Source: Methanobacteriota archaeon (GTDB lineage: Archaea > Thermoplasmatota > E2 > DHVEG-1). From it: a stretch of DNA of 59,114 nucleotides. This document shows, piece by piece, positions 39,462 through 47,158 of this stretch; position 1 is the stretch's first letter; each line of letters starts with the position of its first letter. A program made the translations under genes and the position numbers. The notes below the pieces were generated by a model. That model made no database searches. It worked only from the letters and a program-made list of their open reading frames with translations, and was not told the DNA's origin. The DNA is taken from the NCBI GenBank assembly GCA_903877165.1, contig CAIRCU010000037.1, positions 1 to 59,114 on the forward strand, read 5' to 3'.

Positions 39462-41051
39462 ATGCCAGAGACCCTCCAGACCGCCATGGCCAACCCCGCC
39501 TTCTACGGGTCAGGCGTCACCCACGTCCGAATCATCCAGACTCACATCTCCACAGTCGCCCTCACCGGCCAGTACGCGTACAAGGTCAAAAAACCCGTGG
39601 ACTTCGGCTTCCTCGACTTCTCCACCCTCGAAAAACGCAAGAAGTACTGCGACGAGGAACTCCGGCTCAACCGCCGCCTCTGCCCCGATATCTACCTCGA
39701 CGTCCTCCCCATCACCCAGGATGCAGGCGTGTACCGCCTCAACGGTAAAGGAACCATCGTCGACTACGCGGTCAAAATGAAGGAATTCCCCCAGGACCGC
39801 ATCATGACCACCATGCTCAAAGACGGAAAGGTCACTGTCGAGCTCATCGACCAGCTCTGCGACCGCCTCGTCCAGTTCTACAACGCAGACACATCCACCG
39901 ACGAGATCCGACAGCAAGGCCGCCTCGACGCGGTCAAGCAGAACATCGACGAGAACTTCGACCAGACCGCGTCCCTCGTCGGCGTCACCATCCCCGCTGA
40001 TACCTACGAGTTCATCCGCACCGCCTGCGCCCGTTTCTTCACCGGCAACCCCGCTGTCTTCGCACAGCGGATCCTGGAAGGCCGCATCCACGACTGCCAC
40101 GGAGACCTCCACAGCGGCAACATCGTCGTCACCGACGGCCTCTGCGTCTTCGACTGCATCGAGTTCAACACCCGATTCCGCTACTGTGACGTCGCAAGCG
40201 ACATCGGCTTCCTCGCCATGGACCTCGACTTCCACAATGCTCCGTACCTCGCCAGCCACCTCATCCGCAAATACGTTGAGCTCAGCGGCGACCACAACGT
40301 CTACGCCGTCCTCAACTTCTACAAATCCTATCGCGCCTACGTCCGCGGCAAAGTCCTCGGCTTCCGACTCGACGACCCCCACCTCAAAAAAGAGGAAAAA
40401 CACTCCATCATCACGACCGCACAACAGTACTACGAGCTCTCTCGCTACTACGCCTCGCTGTTCAGCTTCGACTTCGACTGTACCAGACCCGTCCTCTTCC
40501 TCGTCGCCGGACTCACCGGCACCGGGAAGTCCACGGTCGCAGAGAAACTCGCGGTCGACTACGACGCACACGTGCTGAACACGGACGTGGTCCGCAAGGT
40601 GACAGCGGGCATCGACCCGTTCGAACGGCACCACGACCAACTGGACACCGGGCTATATTCCCCGAAGAACGTGGAAGCGACCTATCAGACGATGGTGGAC
40701 ATCGGAAGGGCGTTCCTCGGCCGGGGAGATAACGTCATCCTCGACGCCACCTTCCAGAAAGAGGAGTACCGCCGGCTTGCGCTCATGGCCGCAGAGGAAA
40801 ACCATGCTATCCTTGCGGTCATCCACTGCCAGACCGACGATACGACTGTCAAACAGCGTTTGGAGCAGCGGTTGAAGAAGAAATCCGTCTCGGACGGCCG
40901 CTGGGAGATCTACCAATCGCAGAAGAAGACCTTCGAGCCGTTTGACGCGCCCCTCGGCATCCATTTGAAATTCAATACTGGGGATGAGTCTTACGAGTAC
41001 CGCCTCCGTTCGTACCAGAATCTGGCGGATATGCTGCAGGAGGCAATGTAA
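39462..41051 (+). CDS. Fused APH-like kinase and P-loop kinase
   Basis: 529 residues in two parts. Residues 1-about 340 form an aminoglycoside phosphotransferase-like fold, with a Lys in AYKVKKPVDFGFLDF, the catalytic loop in HDCHGDLHSGNIVV and a metal-binding DCIEFN. From about residue 345 a small ATPase/kinase domain follows, with Walker A GLTGTGKSTVAEKLA, then LNTDVVRKVTAG and a DATFQKEEYRRLAL motif typical of the AAA_33/zeta-toxin-like group. Combinations of this kind are found in COG2187/COG0645 proteins. The substrate is unknown. TATA-like CTTTTAAAAAC lies at 39428-39438. It is immediately upstream of dph2. Confidence 0.85.
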   Translation: MPETLQTAMANPAFYGSGVTHVRIIQTHISTVALTGQYAYKVKKPVDFGFLDFSTLEKRKKYCDEELRLNRRLCPDIYLDVLPITQDAGVYRLNGKGTIVDYAVKMKEFPQDRIMTTMLKDGKVTVELIDQLCDRLVQFYNADTSTDEIRQQGRLDAVKQNIDENFDQTASLVGVTIPADTYEFIRTACARFFTGNPAVFAQRILEGRIHDCHGDLHSGNIVVTDGLCVFDCIEFNTRFRYCDVASDIGFLAMDLDFHNAPYLASHLIRKYVELSGDHNVYAVLNFYKSYRAYVRGKVLGFRLDDPHLKKEEKHSIITTAQQYYELSRYYASLFSFDFDCTRPVLFLVAGLTGTGKSTVAEKLAVDYDAHVLNTDVVRKVTAGIDPFERHHDQLDTGLYSPKNVEATYQTMVDIGRAFLGRGDNVILDATFQKEEYRRLALMAAEENHAILAVIHCQTDDTTVKQRLEQRLKKKSVSDGRWEIYQSQKKTFEPFDAPLGIHLKFNTGDESYEYRLRSYQNLADMLQEAM

Positions 41052-41056
41052 GGCCT

Positions 41057-42073
41057 ATGGAACTGGCTGGGTACCGCATCGACCTGCAACGGATTATCGA
41101 CATCATCAAGGACCGGCACGTAAAATCTGTCGCCGTGCAGATGCCGGAGGGACTGCGAAGACAAGCACAGACTTTGGTGGAGGCGCTGGAGAAGAAGACG
41201 GGGGCGACGGTGATGCTGTGCGCGGACCCTTGTTACGGCGCATGCGACCTTGCATCCGACAGGCTCCGTGGCCTCGGCATCGATCTCGTCGTACATATCG
41301 GTCACACGGAGATCCCGACCATCAAGAGCACGATTCCGACGGTGTATGTGAACGCGGTGTCGCTGCGTGATCCCACCGCAGCTGTGGCCCAGGCGGTACC
41401 CAAGCTGGTCGGCTCGCGGATCGGGGTGGTGACGACGGCGCAGCACCTCGAAGAACTCACCAAGGTGCAGGACGTCCTTCGAAAGCATCACCTTACACCG
41501 GTCATCGGGAAAGGAGGCCCGCGCATCGCATCGCACGGTCAGATCCTTGGCTGTGATTTCTCCGCGGGCATCGATATCCAGGATCAAGTGGATAGTTTCT
41601 TGTTCGTCGGCAGCGGCATGTTCCATCCAGTAGGGTTGGCGCTGGCGACACACAAACCAGTGATTGCGGCGGATCCATACACTGGTAAAGTCACACGCGA
41701 GGAGATAGAAACCGAAAAAGATGCGCTGCTCAGGCAGCGGTACGCAGCAATCGCAATCGCGCAGACCGCGACTCGGTTCGGCATCATCGTTGGGTTGAAG
41801 GCGGGTCAGCAGCGGCTTGCAGAAGCACAGCGATTACGCTTGCTGCTTACTGAGAAGGGGAAGGCTTCGGTGCTCCTCCTGCTAGATCAATGCTCGCCAA
41901 TGGTGCTGCAGGGATTCGCTGAGCTGGAATGTTTCGTGTCAACGGCGTGTCCACGGATTGCAATAGATGACCGCGCTCTCTATTCTAGACCGGTGTTGAC
42001 GCCGGTGGAGCTTGAGGTGGTACTGGGAGTTCGGTCGTGGGATGAGTACGTCTTCGACCAGATCACGAGCTAA
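41057..42073 (+). CDS. dph2: Diphthamide synthase subunit Dph2
   Basis: 338 residues. Three cysteines bind the non-canonical radical SAM [4Fe-4S] cluster: Cys59 (CADPCYGAC), Cys166 (ILGCDFS) and Cys298 (TACPRIA), close to positions 59, 163 and 287 in the Pyrococcus enzyme. QMPEGLRRQAQ, HIGHTEIP and RPVLTPVELEVVLG support the family. It transfers the aminocarboxypropyl group from SAM to a histidine on elongation factor 2, the first step of diphthamide formation. The archaeal enzyme is a homodimer. It starts 5 bases after the kinase gene stop. Confidence 0.95.
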   Translation: MELAGYRIDLQRIIDIIKDRHVKSVAVQMPEGLRRQAQTLVEALEKKTGATVMLCADPCYGACDLASDRLRGLGIDLVVHIGHTEIPTIKSTIPTVYVNAVSLRDPTAAVAQAVPKLVGSRIGVVTTAQHLEELTKVQDVLRKHHLTPVIGKGGPRIASHGQILGCDFSAGIDIQDQVDSFLFVGSGMFHPVGLALATHKPVIAADPYTGKVTREEIETEKDALLRQRYAAIAIAQTATRFGIIVGLKAGQQRLAEAQRLRLLLTEKGKASVLLLLDQCSPMVLQGFAELECFVSTACPRIAIDDRALYSRPVLTPVELEVVLGVRSWDEYVFDQITS

Positions 42074-42120
42074 CGGGGGATGAAACGGTTTATGTGGGGG
42101 GAGTGTGTTTCGTGGCTGTG

Positions 42121-42774
42121 ATGTCGTTTCTGCCATTACGCTGCCCACCCTTGGATGCCTTGCTTGGGGGAGGACTCGAGGTGGGGATTGTGACGAAGGT
42201 GTTCGGGGCGTCGGGGACGGGGAAGACGAACTGCTGCCTGCAGGCGGTCCGTGAGACCGCGAGTCTTTCGAAGAAGACGGTGTATGTGGACACGGAGGGG
42301 GTGTCTATTGAGCGGCTGCGGCAGATCTGCTCGGAGTCCGTGTTCAACGAGGTCCTGCGGACCGTGTTTTTCTATCGCCCGTCGACGTTCTCGGCGCAGG
42401 AGACGATGATTGCGCATGCGGTGCAGATGCGCGGTGTGGGTCTTATCGTGGTGGACACGGTGAACCGGCTGTACCGCGGGAAGCGAGGGCAGGAACTAGA
42501 GGATGTGGTGCGGTCGTTCGTGCGGCAGATGACGACGCTGCAGGTCGCCGCACGGCAGAAGAAACTGGTGGTGCTGGTGGCGGAGCAGGTGTACACGGAC
42601 CGTCAGGGACAGATCCGGCCGTTCACGAGCCGGCAGACGGACCACATGGTGAAGACGGTGCTGCAGTTCAACCGGGTGGATCCGACGCACCGCGAAGCCG
42701 TCATCATAAAGCATCGGACGCAGCCGGAGGGCATGCGCGCGCAGTTCACGATCACGACCTCGGGGCTGGTGTAG
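42121..42774 (+). CDS. radB: Recombinase RadB
   Basis: 217 residues from the ATG at 42121. A GTG at 42094 would add nine. Walker A is GASGTGKTN and Walker B is GLIVVDTVN, in a RecA-type core without the N-terminal HhH domain of RadA, which is the hallmark of RadB. LDALLGGGLEVGIVTKVFGA, DRQGQIRPFTSRQTDH and the final beta segment complete it. RadB is a euryarchaeal accessory recombinase that modulates RadA and Hjc. The gene follows dph2 by 47 bases. Confidence 0.92.
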   Translation: MSFLPLRCPPLDALLGGGLEVGIVTKVFGASGTGKTNCCLQAVRETASLSKKTVYVDTEGVSIERLRQICSESVFNEVLRTVFFYRPSTFSAQETMIAHAVQMRGVGLIVVDTVNRLYRGKRGQELEDVVRSFVRQMTTLQVAARQKKLVVLVAEQVYTDRQGQIRPFTSRQTDHMVKTVLQFNRVDPTHREAVIIKHRTQPEGMRAQFTITTSGLV

Positions 42775-42849
42775 CCATTCTCCTGAGGCTGCATACTTCC
42801 ACATGGGACAGTAACCTTCTTAGAGGCTGGTGCGATAGTCTTTCTTGTC

Positions 42850-43488
42850 ATGGAGGAAACTGCGGTTAGTTACAAGTCACTGCGCAAGATTCAGCAGGCG
42901 GAGCAGGCCGCAGCCGTACTGTCGAAGCTGGAGACCGGGTTCTACCGTGACGTCACCACGTATCTACAGACGCTTGAGAAGAGCGTCACAACCGAGAAGA
43001 ACCCGCAGAAAAGTAGGCTCTTCGCCGAGGAGCTGGCGAACACGAAGAAGCTGATCACCGGGATCTATGACCTGCGGGAGAAGAAGATCGTCTCGGCTGC
43101 CGTGGTCGCTGCGCGTGGCGGCGAGCCGGACATCAAGTGCCTCTCGGAAGAGGAACGACCGCTGTACGACGATTTGGTCCAGGCGATCACGCAGGTGCGC
43201 CAGCATATCCTCGCCACGGAAACGCCCCCGGTGCAGGAGCCTGTGCAGCCGTCGAAGACCGGCTCTGAGCCCGCAGCACCGGCATCGCAGCCAAAGCCGC
43301 CAGAAGCCCCAGCGGCAAATCCTGTGAAAGCGAATCCGAACCCCCTATTGCGGGTCGCGCAGGACATGCCGCGGTTCGTCGGCACCGACCTGCACGTCTA
43401 CGAGCTGCGCAAGGACGACGTCCTCACCCTCCCGCCTGAGATGGCGGCCCCACTCCTGAAGCGTGGCGTCCTCGTCCCCATAGAGTAG
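42850..43488 (+). CDS. GINS subunit Gins51 (Sld5/Psf1-like)
   Basis: 212 residues. The N-terminal helical A domain (SYKSLRKIQQAEQAAAVLSK, FYRDVTTYLQTLEKS, REKKIVSAAVVAARGG) is followed by a Pro/Ala-rich linker (residues about 123-160). A small C-terminal B domain (RFVGTDLHVYELRKDDVLTL, PLLKRGVLVPIE) completes it. This A-then-B order is that of archaeal Gins51, which joins the replicative helicase MCM. No gins23 is seen in this window. Upstream of rpl44e, as in many euryarchaea. Confidence 0.9.
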   Translation: MEETAVSYKSLRKIQQAEQAAAVLSKLETGFYRDVTTYLQTLEKSVTTEKNPQKSRLFAEELANTKKLITGIYDLREKKIVSAAVVAARGGEPDIKCLSEEERPLYDDLVQAITQVRQHILATETPPVQEPVQPSKTGSEPAAPASQPKPPEAPAANPVKANPNPLLRVAQDMPRFVGTDLHVYELRKDDVLTLPPEMAAPLLKRGVLVPIE

Positions 43489-43556
43489 GCACCTATCATT
43501 TTTATATACAACCTCCTTATTACCCTGAATACCATCAACACCTTAGTGTGATACCC

Positions 43557-43838
43557 ATGAAGATGCCTGGGAAGGTCAAACGCTACTGCCCGTACTGCAA
43601 GAAGCACACGATCCACGAAGTCGACAAGATGAAGAAGAAGAAGGCTAGTGAGCTGAAGCGCGGGCAGCGCCGGTTCAGACGCGCCACCAGCGGATACGGG
43701 GGTTTCCCCCGACCCAAGCCTGAGGGCCGCGAGAAGACCAGCCGGCGGATCGCCACCCGGTTCACCTGCACGATCTGCAAGAAGACCCACCAGCCGCCCA
43801 GCATCCGGTCCAAGAAATTCGAGATTGAAGGAGAATAA
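43557..43838 (+). CDS. rpl44e: 50S ribosomal protein eL42 (L44e)
   Basis: 93 residues from the ATG at 43557; a GTG at 43548 is less likely. A zinc finger uses CPYC near the N terminus and CTIC near the C terminus, and the middle is basic, with KRGQRRFRRATSGYGGFPRP and PKPEGREKTSRRIATRF. It sits at the E site of the large subunit. A TATA-like TTTTTATATAC lies at 43499-43509. First gene of the translation operon that continues to PAC2. Confidence 0.95.
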   Translation: MKMPGKVKRYCPYCKKHTIHEVDKMKKKKASELKRGQRRFRRATSGYGGFPRPKPEGREKTSRRIATRFTCTICKKTHQPPSIRSKKFEIEGE

Positions 43839-43844
43839 ACGAGT

Positions 43845-44021
43845 ATGAAACAGCCCAAGAGCCGTTTTATCAAGGTCCGCTGCAACGACTGCGAAAACGA
43901 GCAGGTCATGTTCGACAAGGCGAGTAACACCGTCTTGTGCCACATCTGCAGCAGCACCCTTGCGACCCCCACCGGTGGCAAGGCGAAGATCAAAGGGACC
44001 ATCTTAGAGACCATCGAATAA
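43845..44021 (+). CDS. rps27e: 30S ribosomal protein eS27, zinc ribbon
   Basis: A 58-residue gene, short but clear, starting at ATG 43845 and ending TAA at 44019-44021. Zinc ligands are Cys13, Cys16, Cys32 and Cys35 (VRCNDCENEQ, VLCHICSST), followed by TPTGGKAKIKGTILETIE, the family signature. It follows rpl44e by 6 bases, with GGAG in the preceding gene end. Confidence 0.95.
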   Translation: MKQPKSRFIKVRCNDCENEQVMFDKASNTVLCHICSSTLATPTGGKAKIKGTILETIE

Positions 44022-44043
44022 CCAACCGTTAGGTCCACTATTT

Positions 44044-44829
44044 ATGCAGAGGAAGGAGTACCCGGAGGACGGAGAGCTTATCGTCGGCACTGTTACCAAG
44101 GTGCAGAATTTTGGTGCCTTCGTTTCCCTGGACGAGTACACGGGGAAGGAAGGCTTCATCCACATCTCCGAAATAGCCACGGGCTGGGTCAAACGCATCC
44201 GCAACTTCGTCCGCGAGAAACAGAAAGTCGTCTGCAAAGTCGTCAACGTCGACATGCAGAAGAACCACATCGACCTCTCCCTCAAGAAGGTCAACGACCA
44301 TCAGCGCCGCGAGAAGATCCAAGAATGGAAGAACACGCAGAAATCCGCGCGGCTCTTCGAGATGGTCGCTAAGAACCTCAATCGGCCTGTCGAGCAGTGC
44401 TATCAGGAGTTCGGCGAGGCCTTAATCAAGAAATACGGCTCCCTGTACGCCGCGCTCGAGGAGTGCGCGTACGACCCCAACACCTTGACCAAGGACGGCT
44501 TCTCTGGAGACTGGCTCCAGGCCTTTGAGAAGATCGCCAAGGAAAGCATCAGCATCCCGTTCGTGGAGATTAAAGGCATGTTGATACTCTCATCCGCATT
44601 ACCCAACGGCATCTCCTTTATCAAGGAGGCGCTCCAGAGTGCAGAGTCCACGGAGTACGAGGACGTTACCATCGACGTCAAGTACATCAGCGCCCCCCGC
44701 TACATCATCAAGATCAAAGCCCCGGACTACAAGGTCGCGGAGCACCAGATGAAAAAGGCGGTCGACCGCGTTCAATCCAAGATGAAGGGGAAAGGCGAGT
44801 TCGACTTCGAACGGGAGATCGTCGAGTAA
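44044..44829 (+). CDS. Translation initiation factor aIF2, alpha subunit
   Basis: 261 residues. The N-terminal S1/OB domain is residues 12-85 (GELIVGTVTKVQNFGAFVSL, EGFIHISEIATGWVKRIRNF). A helical middle domain (about 90-175) and a C-terminal alpha/beta domain (YEDVTIDVKYISAPRYIIKI) that binds the gamma subunit follow. aIF2 brings initiator tRNA to the ribosome. It lies between rps27e and nop10, the common archaeal order. Confidence 0.96.
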   Translation: MQRKEYPEDGELIVGTVTKVQNFGAFVSLDEYTGKEGFIHISEIATGWVKRIRNFVREKQKVVCKVVNVDMQKNHIDLSLKKVNDHQRREKIQEWKNTQKSARLFEMVAKNLNRPVEQCYQEFGEALIKKYGSLYAALEECAYDPNTLTKDGFSGDWLQAFEKIAKESISIPFVEIKGMLILSSALPNGISFIKEALQSAESTEYEDVTIDVKYISAPRYIIKIKAPDYKVAEHQMKKAVDRVQSKMKGKGEFDFEREIVE

Positions 44830-44834
44830 GCCCT

Positions 44835-44999
44835 ATGGCAACGATTCACTTCTGTCCGCAGTGCCACTGTTACACCCTGCAGGACCACTGCCCGCACTGT
44901 CAGACGAAGACGATACTGAATAAACCCGCGCGGTTCTCTCCCCAAGACCATTATGGGAAATACCGCCGCGCGCTCAAGAAATTGGAGGCATCCGAATGA
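44835..44999 (+). CDS. nop10: H/ACA ribonucleoprotein protein Nop10
   Basis: A 54-residue gene from ATG 44835; its TGA overlaps the next start. The zinc ribbon has Cys7, Cys10, Cys19 and Cys22 (FCPQCHCYTLQDHCPHC), followed by the typical KPARFSPQDHYGKYRRALKK. It binds Cbf5 in the H/ACA pseudouridylation complex. It starts 5 bases after aIF2-alpha. Confidence 0.95.
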   Translation: MATIHFCPQCHCYTLQDHCPHCQTKTILNKPARFSPQDHYGKYRRALKKLEASE

Positions 45000-45760
45000 A
45001 CCTCGTCACGATTAAATACACAGCGAAAATACCGAAGCTTAACCACCCGATCCTCATTGAAGGACTCCCTGGGATAGGGAACGTCGGGAAGCTTGCGGTG
45101 GAGCATCTCATTGAGACGCTGAAGGCGACGAAGTTCGCCGAGCTGTACAGTAAGGATTTCCCGCCGCAGGTCTTCATCAACCCGGATGGGACGATTAAGC
45201 TGGTCAACAACGAGTTCTTCTACTGGCGGGCGAAGAAGAAAGGACAGCACGACCTCGTCCTCCTGACCGGGGATTACCAGGGGTTGTCGTCGCAGGGGCA
45301 GTACGAGCTCGCCGAATCCATTTTGAATGTGCTTCAGAAGTTGAACGTCTCCCACATGTTCACCCTGGGCGGCTACGGACTTGGCCGGGAGATCAAGGAT
45401 CCCAAGGTTCTGTTCGCGACGACGGACCAGCGGTTCGTGAAGGAGACGAAGAAGTACGGCGCGGTGTTCAAGAAGAACGAACCGGGCGGCGGCATCATCG
45501 GCGCCAGCGGACTTCTCCTTGGTTTGGGGAAGCTGCGCGGCATCGCCGGCACCTGCTTCATGGGCGAGACCCCAGGATACCTCGTCGACCCGAAGAGTGC
45601 GAAAGCCGTGCTCAAAGTCCTGACCAAAGCAGTGAATTTGAAGGTCGATTATTCGCGGCTTGAGGAGAAGGCCCGGGAGATCGAGTACATCGCGCAGCAG
45701 CTTAACGAGATGGAAAGCATGGTTAAAGAGAAACCCGAGGACATCCGGTATATCGGGTGA
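44996..45760 (+). CDS. PAC2-family proteasome assembly chaperone homologue
   Basis: 254 residues. The PAC2 fold is recognised from ILIEGLPGIGNVGKLAVEHL, DLVLLTGDYQGLSSQGQYEL, GGYGLGREIKDPKVLFATT and GIIGASGLLLGLGKLRGI...CFMGETPGYLVDP. Archaeal members (PbaA/PbaB) are related to eukaryotic proteasome assembly chaperones. It overlaps nop10 (ATGA), and this pairing is widespread in archaea. A coiled C-terminal helix follows (REIEYIAQQLNEMESMVKEK). The operon ends with T runs near 45777. Confidence 0.9.
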   Translation: MNLVTIKYTAKIPKLNHPILIEGLPGIGNVGKLAVEHLIETLKATKFAELYSKDFPPQVFINPDGTIKLVNNEFFYWRAKKKGQHDLVLLTGDYQGLSSQGQYELAESILNVLQKLNVSHMFTLGGYGLGREIKDPKVLFATTDQRFVKETKKYGAVFKKNEPGGGIIGASGLLLGLGKLRGIAGTCFMGETPGYLVDPKSAKAVLKVLTKAVNLKVDYSRLEEKAREIEYIAQQLNEMESMVKEKPEDIRYIG

Positions 45761-45776
45761 AGAACAGCCAGCACTC

Positions 45777-45799
45777 CTTTTTTTTTATTTTTGTTTTTC
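45777..45799 (+). terminator. T-rich terminator between convergent genes
   Basis: Runs of eight or more T (CCTTTTTTTTATTTTTGTTTTTC) separate PAC2 from the convergent HAD gene, whose stop lies inside this run, and likely end the plus-strand transcript. Confidence 0.55.
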
Positions 45800-46444
45800 T
45801 TCTTTGACGTGCGCAAGCTTGTGTTCGAATTCGTAGAGTGTGTGGACGACGAAAGGACCGGATTCTTTGCCGCTGCGGTCGAGGTAGTACGCGGTGATCC
45901 CCGCAGCCCGTGGGGCGTCGTAGTCGAAGCGTCTGGAGTCGCCGACGTGGACGATCTGTGAGGATGTGACGTTGAGTCGCTGGCAGATCAGGGCATAGAA
46001 CTCCGTGACCTTTTTCACCGTGTGGAAGTCCGAGGTGGAGGAGAAGATGTGGGTGAAGCAGCCGCGGATGTTGATATCCTCAAGCTCGATTTCCACGAAC
46101 TCGCGTTTCGCGTTCGAACAGATGATTAGCTGATACTGGGCGGCGAGGCGAGGAAGGACCGCGATTGCATCCGGGTAGCAGGCGATATGAGAGCGGTTCT
46201 GGTGGAGCAGGCTACGCCAGTCGCCAGGGATGCGGTAGTGGTCGAACCAGTACGCGGGGTCGTACCATTCCAGCCGCTGGTCGCCGATGCGGTCGTACTC
46301 AGCGAACAGTTCGCGTTTAGCTGTTTCGAGGTCTTTGCCGGAGGCTTGTGCGTAGAGTCGGGGCAGACCATCGAGCCAGACCGCGTCCGCGAACGAGGAT
46401 GTGACCAGGGTGCCGTCAAGGTCGAAGGACACAACAGTAGTCAT
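45785..46444 (-). CDS. HAD-superfamily hydrolase
   Basis: 219 residues from the ATG at 46444, chosen because motif I, SFDLDGTLV, begins at residue 6; longer in-frame extensions are arginine/proline-rich and unlikely. Motif II is in LIICSNAKREFVE (Ser), and motifs III/IV use a Lys in TVKKVTEFY and the VHVGDSRRFDYDAPRAAG acidic pair. A helical cap with QASGKDLETAKRELFAEYDR and WYDPAYWFDHYRIPGDW lies between I and II. It is a small-molecule phosphatase or phosphoglycolate-type enzyme. The substrate is not known. Confidence 0.88.
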   Translation of the reverse strand: MTTVVSFDLDGTLVTSSFADAVWLDGLPRLYAQASGKDLETAKRELFAEYDRIGDQRLEWYDPAYWFDHYRIPGDWRSLLHQNRSHIACYPDAIAVLPRLAAQYQLIICSNAKREFVEIELEDINIRGCFTHIFSSTSDFHTVKKVTEFYALICQRLNVTSSQIVHVGDSRRFDYDAPRAAGITAYYLDRSGKESGPFVVHTLYEFEHKLAHVKEEKQK

Positions 46445-46523
46445 GCGACCTGGGCCATCGTCCTGCGGTCTTATTAACCCATTGGTTTTCTCCAGGGAAA
46501 CTGGGTGTGGGGCACGCGACGTA

Positions 46524-46531
46524 CTTATATA
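46524..46531 (+). promoter_or_regulatory. TATA box of small paralogue pair
   Basis: CTTATATA lies 55 bases before the GTG at 46579 and predicts a start near 46555. It lies in the divergent region next to the HAD gene. Confidence 0.5.
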
Positions 46532-46578
46532 CCGGTGTAGATATTCTATCGAAATCAAACCAATGCTTGGGGATTGCT

Positions 46579-46755
46579 GTGAACGAGGACGAAAAGAAAG
46601 AGTTTATCGCGGACTTCACCAAAGCCGACATCACCAGGAAGCTGGATATGTGGTACTTTGCGGTCGAGCAGGAGGCGATCTGGGAGGAGCTCTTGGCTGA
46701 GATGTCGATGATCGCGCAGGCGGCGAACCCTAAAGCCCGGGTATCGGAAGAGTAA
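46579..46755 (+). CDS. Small acidic helical protein, paralogue 1
   Basis: 58 residues from the GTG at 46579, which has GGGGAT 6 bases upstream. The sequence is acidic and helical: VNEDEKKEFIADFTKADITR, then KLDMWYFAVEQEAIWEELLA. It is about 40-45 percent identical by eye to the following 66-residue protein, sharing [D]-K-K-E-F-I-x-[DE]-F-x-KAD and LDLWDFAL/LDMWYFAV. Two short helices with a central Trp-containing turn are predicted. No family is recognised. The two genes are 5 bases apart, so they likely form one operon and perhaps a heterodimer. Confidence 0.7.
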   Translation: MNEDEKKEFIADFTKADITRKLDMWYFAVEQEAIWEELLAEMSMIAQAANPKARVSEE

Positions 46756-46760
46756 GGCTT

Positions 46761-46961
46761 ATGGACGACAACGACAAGAAGGAGTTCATCGAGGAGTTCA
46801 GGAAGGCGGACGGACCGAAGCGGCTGGACTTGTGGGACTTTGCCCTGAGCCAGCAGGTGCTCTGGGAGGGCATCATCACCGATCTCCAGGTCGTGGCACA
46901 CAAACAAGGTGTGGACAAGGACCTCGATAAGCTCATCGAAGACGACTTGAAAGACGCTTGA
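46761..46961 (+). CDS. Small acidic helical protein, paralogue 2
   Basis: 66 residues: DDNDKKEFIEEFRKADGPKR, LDLWDFALSQQVLWEGIITD, then an acidic C-terminal helix (VDKDLDKLIEDDLKDA). It is a tandem paralogue of the protein at 46579. It lacks signal peptide, membrane segment or metal-binding residues. The strong conservation of the middle helices suggests a protein-interaction role. The start is the first ATG, 5 bases after the neighbour's stop. Confidence 0.75.
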   Translation: MDDNDKKEFIEEFRKADGPKRLDLWDFALSQQVLWEGIITDLQVVAHKQGVDKDLDKLIEDDLKDA

Positions 46962-47125
46962 GGCCATCCCTTCAACGGCACCTCGTACGGAATCGCCAAG
47001 GGTTAGCCCGGTTTTTTTCCAAACATTTTCACGATGGATTTCTATTGAGCCGGACTTGCAGGCGTAATGATGAGTGCATCCCGGGTGAATTCTTCGTTGG
47101 AATTATAGGCCTGCTCCAGGAGAGA

Positions 47126-47137
47126 ATTTAAATATAT
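47126..47137 (+). promoter_or_regulatory. TATA box of flippase gene, likely leaderless
   Basis: ATTTAAATATAT is centred about 27 bases before the ATG at 47159. This places the transcript start at, or next to, the start codon. Confidence 0.55.
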
Positions 47138-47158
47138 CAGGTGTCATACCTGGCGGAC

